Shown here one piece after another: positions 23,443 to 26,103 of a stretch of DNA of 26,103 bases. The stretch is from Deltaproteobacteria bacterium (lineage in GTDB: Bacteria; Desulfobacterota; Desulfarculia; Adiutricales; JAGVGV01), in the NCBI GenBank assembly GCA_015233515.1, contig JADFXS010000019.1, forward strand, positions 1 to 26,103. Direction: 5' to 3'. Made by a program: the position numbers and the translations under genes. The notes under the pieces were generated by a model. That model was not told the DNA's origin. It did not search any database and saw nothing but the letters and a program-made list of their open reading frames with translations. Position 1 is the first letter of the stretch. Each line of letters begins with the position of its first letter.

Positions 23443-25967
23443 AAGAATTTTTCGAGCGCTATAAGGCTAAAATAGAAACTGACGACCTCCAACGGTTTGG
23501 AGTAATTTTGATGGAAGACCTCAGCGCCGTATTGCCGGGCTTTGAGTTCGTGGTCCATCTGTTGGATACACCGCAACGTGAAGCTGAATTGGACAACAGG
23601 ACCAAGGAAGCTCTACAAAGGAATAAAGCTCGACGCGAACCGGAAACCGGCCGGTTGATCCTGCCGGTAGTATTTCAACGGAGCAAGCTGGCGGTCATCA
23701 ACGCTGTTTCTCCTGTCAAGCCGACCGTATCTTCCGAAATAATCGAGCTGTTACCCACGATTGTTCGCCTCTCCTTAGAAAAGCTGCTGCTTTACAAAAT
23801 AAATATCACCGACAACGAAACCGACTTGAACAATGAAGATTATTTCCGGTCTTACGTCCGGAAAAAACTTCAAATTTCAACCCGACCGCCGGCCGGCCCC
23901 GGTCAACTGAAACCTTTACGCCTCGGAGACGCCGAGACGGTCTCCACTCTGGTAATTTTGCTGGCGGAAATTCGCGATTTTGAACGATTGGCCACCGAAC
24001 ACGGCCGGTTGGAAGCGGTCCGGGCCCTCAAAACCTTGGCGGATTGGTTGAAGGAAGGCGTACAAGGAGGATACACTCTGGCGCGCATGGGCAAAGGGCG
24101 ATTAGGCTTGGCTCTCCAACGCATGGATTTAACTTCGGTGGAAGATCTGGCCAAAAAAACCACCATGTGCCCGCGCCCCCTGGGAGCTTCCAGTTACCTT
24201 GGTCCGCCCATCCGACTTGCGTTCGGCCTTGCCGCCTTTCCCACCGACTTTGCGGAAGAATTAGGACAATCCGAATCCTTGGACCTGCGCCTGAACGACT
24301 TGGCCGATCAACTTTTGGCCAAAGCGGAACTAGCGCTGCAAAGGGCCGTAACCACCAAAAACGAGCCGGTAATCTCCTTCCATCAGGTTTTGGAAATAGG
24401 CGGCCGCGTAGTGCAGGTTCTGCCTTATCAAAGAGTGGTGATCAACCTGGGTCAAATGGCCGGAGCCAAAACCGGACAGGTTTTCATCATCATCCCCGCC
24501 AATAAAAATACGGAAGTGGATTATAAAGGGGAAATAGTTCTCATCGATGTTCAAAAGGATTTCTCCATCGGCGAGATTATGGACCTGCGCTATTCAACCA
24601 CGCAAATCCAGGTCGGGGATGGCTTGCTTCTTAGTCAGACCGCCTTGGAAGACGTTGCCGCAAGTGACAACCTCGATCCGCTTTTAGGCTTGCCCAAACA
24701 CTATGGCTTCCTAAGCCGTTTGAACGAACAAATTGAAAAGACGGACAATCTGGCGCTTATGCTGATCAGAGTCGACGGCTATGAACAATATCGGACCACC
24801 ATGGGGCATCAGGAAAGCGACCGGCAGCTTAAGGCCATCTGGGAATTGGTCCAGGGTTATCTGCCCCATGAAGTCCTGGCTGGCCGTTTCAGCGCCGAAA
24901 GCATTGTGGTCTATTGCCCGGAAATGAATGAGACCCAAGCCAATAATCTGGCCGTAACCATCCGGGATGAAATCCGAAACCGCAGTAAGCAAACCTGCTC
25001 CTTGGGCTTGGCTGTTTTTCCCTGCGGCTCCATCCCCAAAACCGCCGCCTTGCCCTGTGCGCAAAAAGCCCTGGATCATGCCGGGTTTTTAGGACCAGGC
25101 TCCCTGGCGCTTTTTAATGCCTTAAGCCTCAACATCAGCGGCGACAAAAAATTTGAAGCCTTGGACTGGGCGGGCGCCATTCAGGAATATCAACTGGGAT
25201 TGGAACTAGACCCATACAATATCAACATACTCAACAGTTTGGGAGTCTGTTACGGTTACCGGAAGCAATTCGATCAGGCCTTGGAAGCTTTCGAACGGGT
25301 CATGATTTTGGCTCCGGATAACCTGATGGCCCATTATAACCGCGGCTTTGTGTTAGAAATGGCCATTCGTCCCGAAGACGCCCTTGACAGTTACCGCCGG
25401 GCAGCCGAATTGGATCCGAATAACTTCAATGTCTTGTATCAGTTGGGTAAAACCGCTCAAGGTTTGAACCGGATCGATGAAGCCGTGGACAGTTTCCGAC
25501 GAGCCGCCGCTCTTGACGGCCGCCACCCGATCGTTTTTCGCTATCTCGGACAGGTCCTGTTGCAGGCCGGACGTCCCCAGGATGCCTTCGAAGCTTTTAA
25601 AGCCGCGGTCCGTTACGATCCGGAAGACGCTTCTTCCATTAGTCAGCTAGGCATTTTGTACCTGGAAAGAGGCACGGATTTGGATGTGGCCTTGTCATTG
25701 GCCAAACAAAGTGTCGACCTCGATCCCACCAACAGTCTGTTTCGGTATCGCTTGGCCAGGACTCTGGCCGCCGCCGGCGACCCAGCCTCCTCCGAAACCC
25801 AATATAGTAAAGTTTTGGATCTAGGCCGGAAAAGCCGCGAAGTCTACTATGAGCTGGGCTGCGTCTTACGAAGTTTAGGTCGACGTGAAGAGGCGGTTAA
25901 GTACTTTAAGGAAGCTCTGGCGGTCGACCCCAATTTCGAGTTGGCGGCCGAAGCCTTGAAAGGTTGA
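23439..25967 (+). CDS. Large cytoplasmic protein: two degenerate GGDEF domains plus about eight TPR repeats
   Basis: 842 residues, starting inside the selA stop (ATGA overlap), so translationally coupled. The first 130 residues have a GAF-like look. A first GGDEF-like domain follows (about 165-300), with the signature replaced by MGKGR (217-221). A short beta-rich segment (about 325-390; VVINLGQMAGAKTGQVF … KGEIVLIDV) resembles the C-terminal fold of FlgT-like proteins. A second GGDEF-like domain (about 408-560) opens with LDPLLGLPKHYGF but has FSAES (484-488) in place of GGDEF. Residues about 565-842 are eight tandem 34-residue TPR units. Cyclase activity should be lost in both domains; a binding or scaffold role is likely. 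No signal peptide or membrane segment. Function unknown; lgt follows 7 bases later. Confidence 0.88.
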   Translation: MKEFFERYKAKIETDDLQRFGVILMEDLSAVLPGFEFVVHLLDTPQREAELDNRTKEALQRNKARREPETGRLILPVVFQRSKLAVINAVSPVKPTVSSEIIELLPTIVRLSLEKLLLYKINITDNETDLNNEDYFRSYVRKKLQISTRPPAGPGQLKPLRLGDAETVSTLVILLAEIRDFERLATEHGRLEAVRALKTLADWLKEGVQGGYTLARMGKGRLGLALQRMDLTSVEDLAKKTTMCPRPLGASSYLGPPIRLAFGLAAFPTDFAEELGQSESLDLRLNDLADQLLAKAELALQRAVTTKNEPVISFHQVLEIGGRVVQVLPYQRVVINLGQMAGAKTGQVFIIIPANKNTEVDYKGEIVLIDVQKDFSIGEIMDLRYSTTQIQVGDGLLLSQTALEDVAASDNLDPLLGLPKHYGFLSRLNEQIEKTDNLALMLIRVDGYEQYRTTMGHQESDRQLKAIWELVQGYLPHEVLAGRFSAESIVVYCPEMNETQANNLAVTIRDEIRNRSKQTCSLGLAVFPCGSIPKTAALPCAQKALDHAGFLGPGSLALFNALSLNISGDKKFEALDWAGAIQEYQLGLELDPYNINILNSLGVCYGYRKQFDQALEAFERVMILAPDNLMAHYNRGFVLEMAIRPEDALDSYRRAAELDPNNFNVLYQLGKTAQGLNRIDEAVDSFRRAAALDGRHPIVFRYLGQVLLQAGRPQDAFEAFKAAVRYDPEDASSISQLGILYLERGTDLDVALSLAKQSVDLDPTNSLFRYRLARTLAAAGDPASSETQYSKVLDLGRKSREVYYELGCVLRSLGRREEAVKYFKEALAVDPNFELAAEALKG

Positions 25968-25974
25968 TTTCCAC

Positions 25975-26103
25975 ATGCAATTCGTTTGGGATATAGATCC
26001 GGTTCTCATTCCCCTGGGCGCCGGTTTGGGAATACGTTATTACGGACTGTTGTTCGCGCTGGTCTTTATCGGAGGTTATTTGTTTTTTCAATGGCAGGTC
26101 ATA
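25975..26103 (+). CDS. lgt: Prolipoprotein diacylglyceryl transferase, 5' part only
   Basis: The first 43 codons are visible and the frame is still open at the window end. MQFVWDIDPVLIPLG, then LGIRYYGLLFAL and a hydrophobic segment, is the typical Lgt N-terminus. Lgt is an inner-membrane enzyme that moves diacylglycerol from phosphatidylglycerol to the Cys of lipoprotein precursors. ATG at 25975, seven bases behind the TPR gene; the ribosome site is weak (AAAGG, about 11 bases upstream), so coupling is likely. Confidence 0.85.
   Translation, partial: MQFVWDIDPVLIPLGAGLGIRYYGLLFALVFIGGYLFFQWQVI

Overview
The window looks like chromosomal DNA of a sulfate- or sulfite-reducing Desulfobacterota (deltaproteobacterial) bacterium. 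The evidence is a DsrC with both C-terminal redox cysteines, a SelA (selenocysteine synthesis), an ADP-forming acyl-CoA synthetase, a CoA-transferase fused to a GNAT acetyltransferase, and an unusual density of hybrid sensor kinases. No phage, plasmid, transposase or CRISPR array is visible.

Layout. Positions 1-11447 are a run of four hybrid histidine kinases on the + strand: a 5'-truncated kinase-receiver; a REC-GAF-PAS-kinase-REC protein; a 1528-residue membrane kinase with four PAS domains, two receivers and an HPt; and a PocR-PAS-GAF-kinase-REC protein. Three of the four carry nearly the same transmitter-receiver module behind different sensors. A strong sigma70 promoter at 11635-11663 then drives a simple PAS kinase, a CoA-transferase/GNAT fusion and a small exported protein (11738-15359). 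Positions 15360-18582 are repeat-rich. They hold a broken gene fragment, a CBS-pair protein (minus strand), palindromic repeats, a probable structured RNA (6S-like) with its own promoter and terminator, and a SprA-type putative metalloprotease (minus strand) flanked by 56-bp direct repeats. Positions 18583-21095 encode a 70-residue biotin carrier and, past a terminator, an ADP-forming acyl-CoA synthetase. DsrC is monocistronic at 21410-21727. From 22009 selA, a degenerate double-GGDEF/TPR protein and lgt (cut by the window end) form a tight operon.

How the parts may work together: the kinases look like a sensory hub whose output is phosphorelay only, since no DNA-binding or enzymatic output domain is present in the window. 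The CoA-transferase/GNAT fusion, biotin carrier and ADP-forming synthetase belong to acyl-CoA/organic-acid metabolism typical of syntrophic or sulfate-reducing lifestyles. DsrC is the sulfur carrier of sulfite reduction. I see no clear, wholly new multi-gene system. The best leads are the 6S-like RNA with competing stems, the CoA-transferase with an apparent Glu-to-Asp change at its catalytic motif, and the SelA-linked pseudo-GGDEF/TPR protein.
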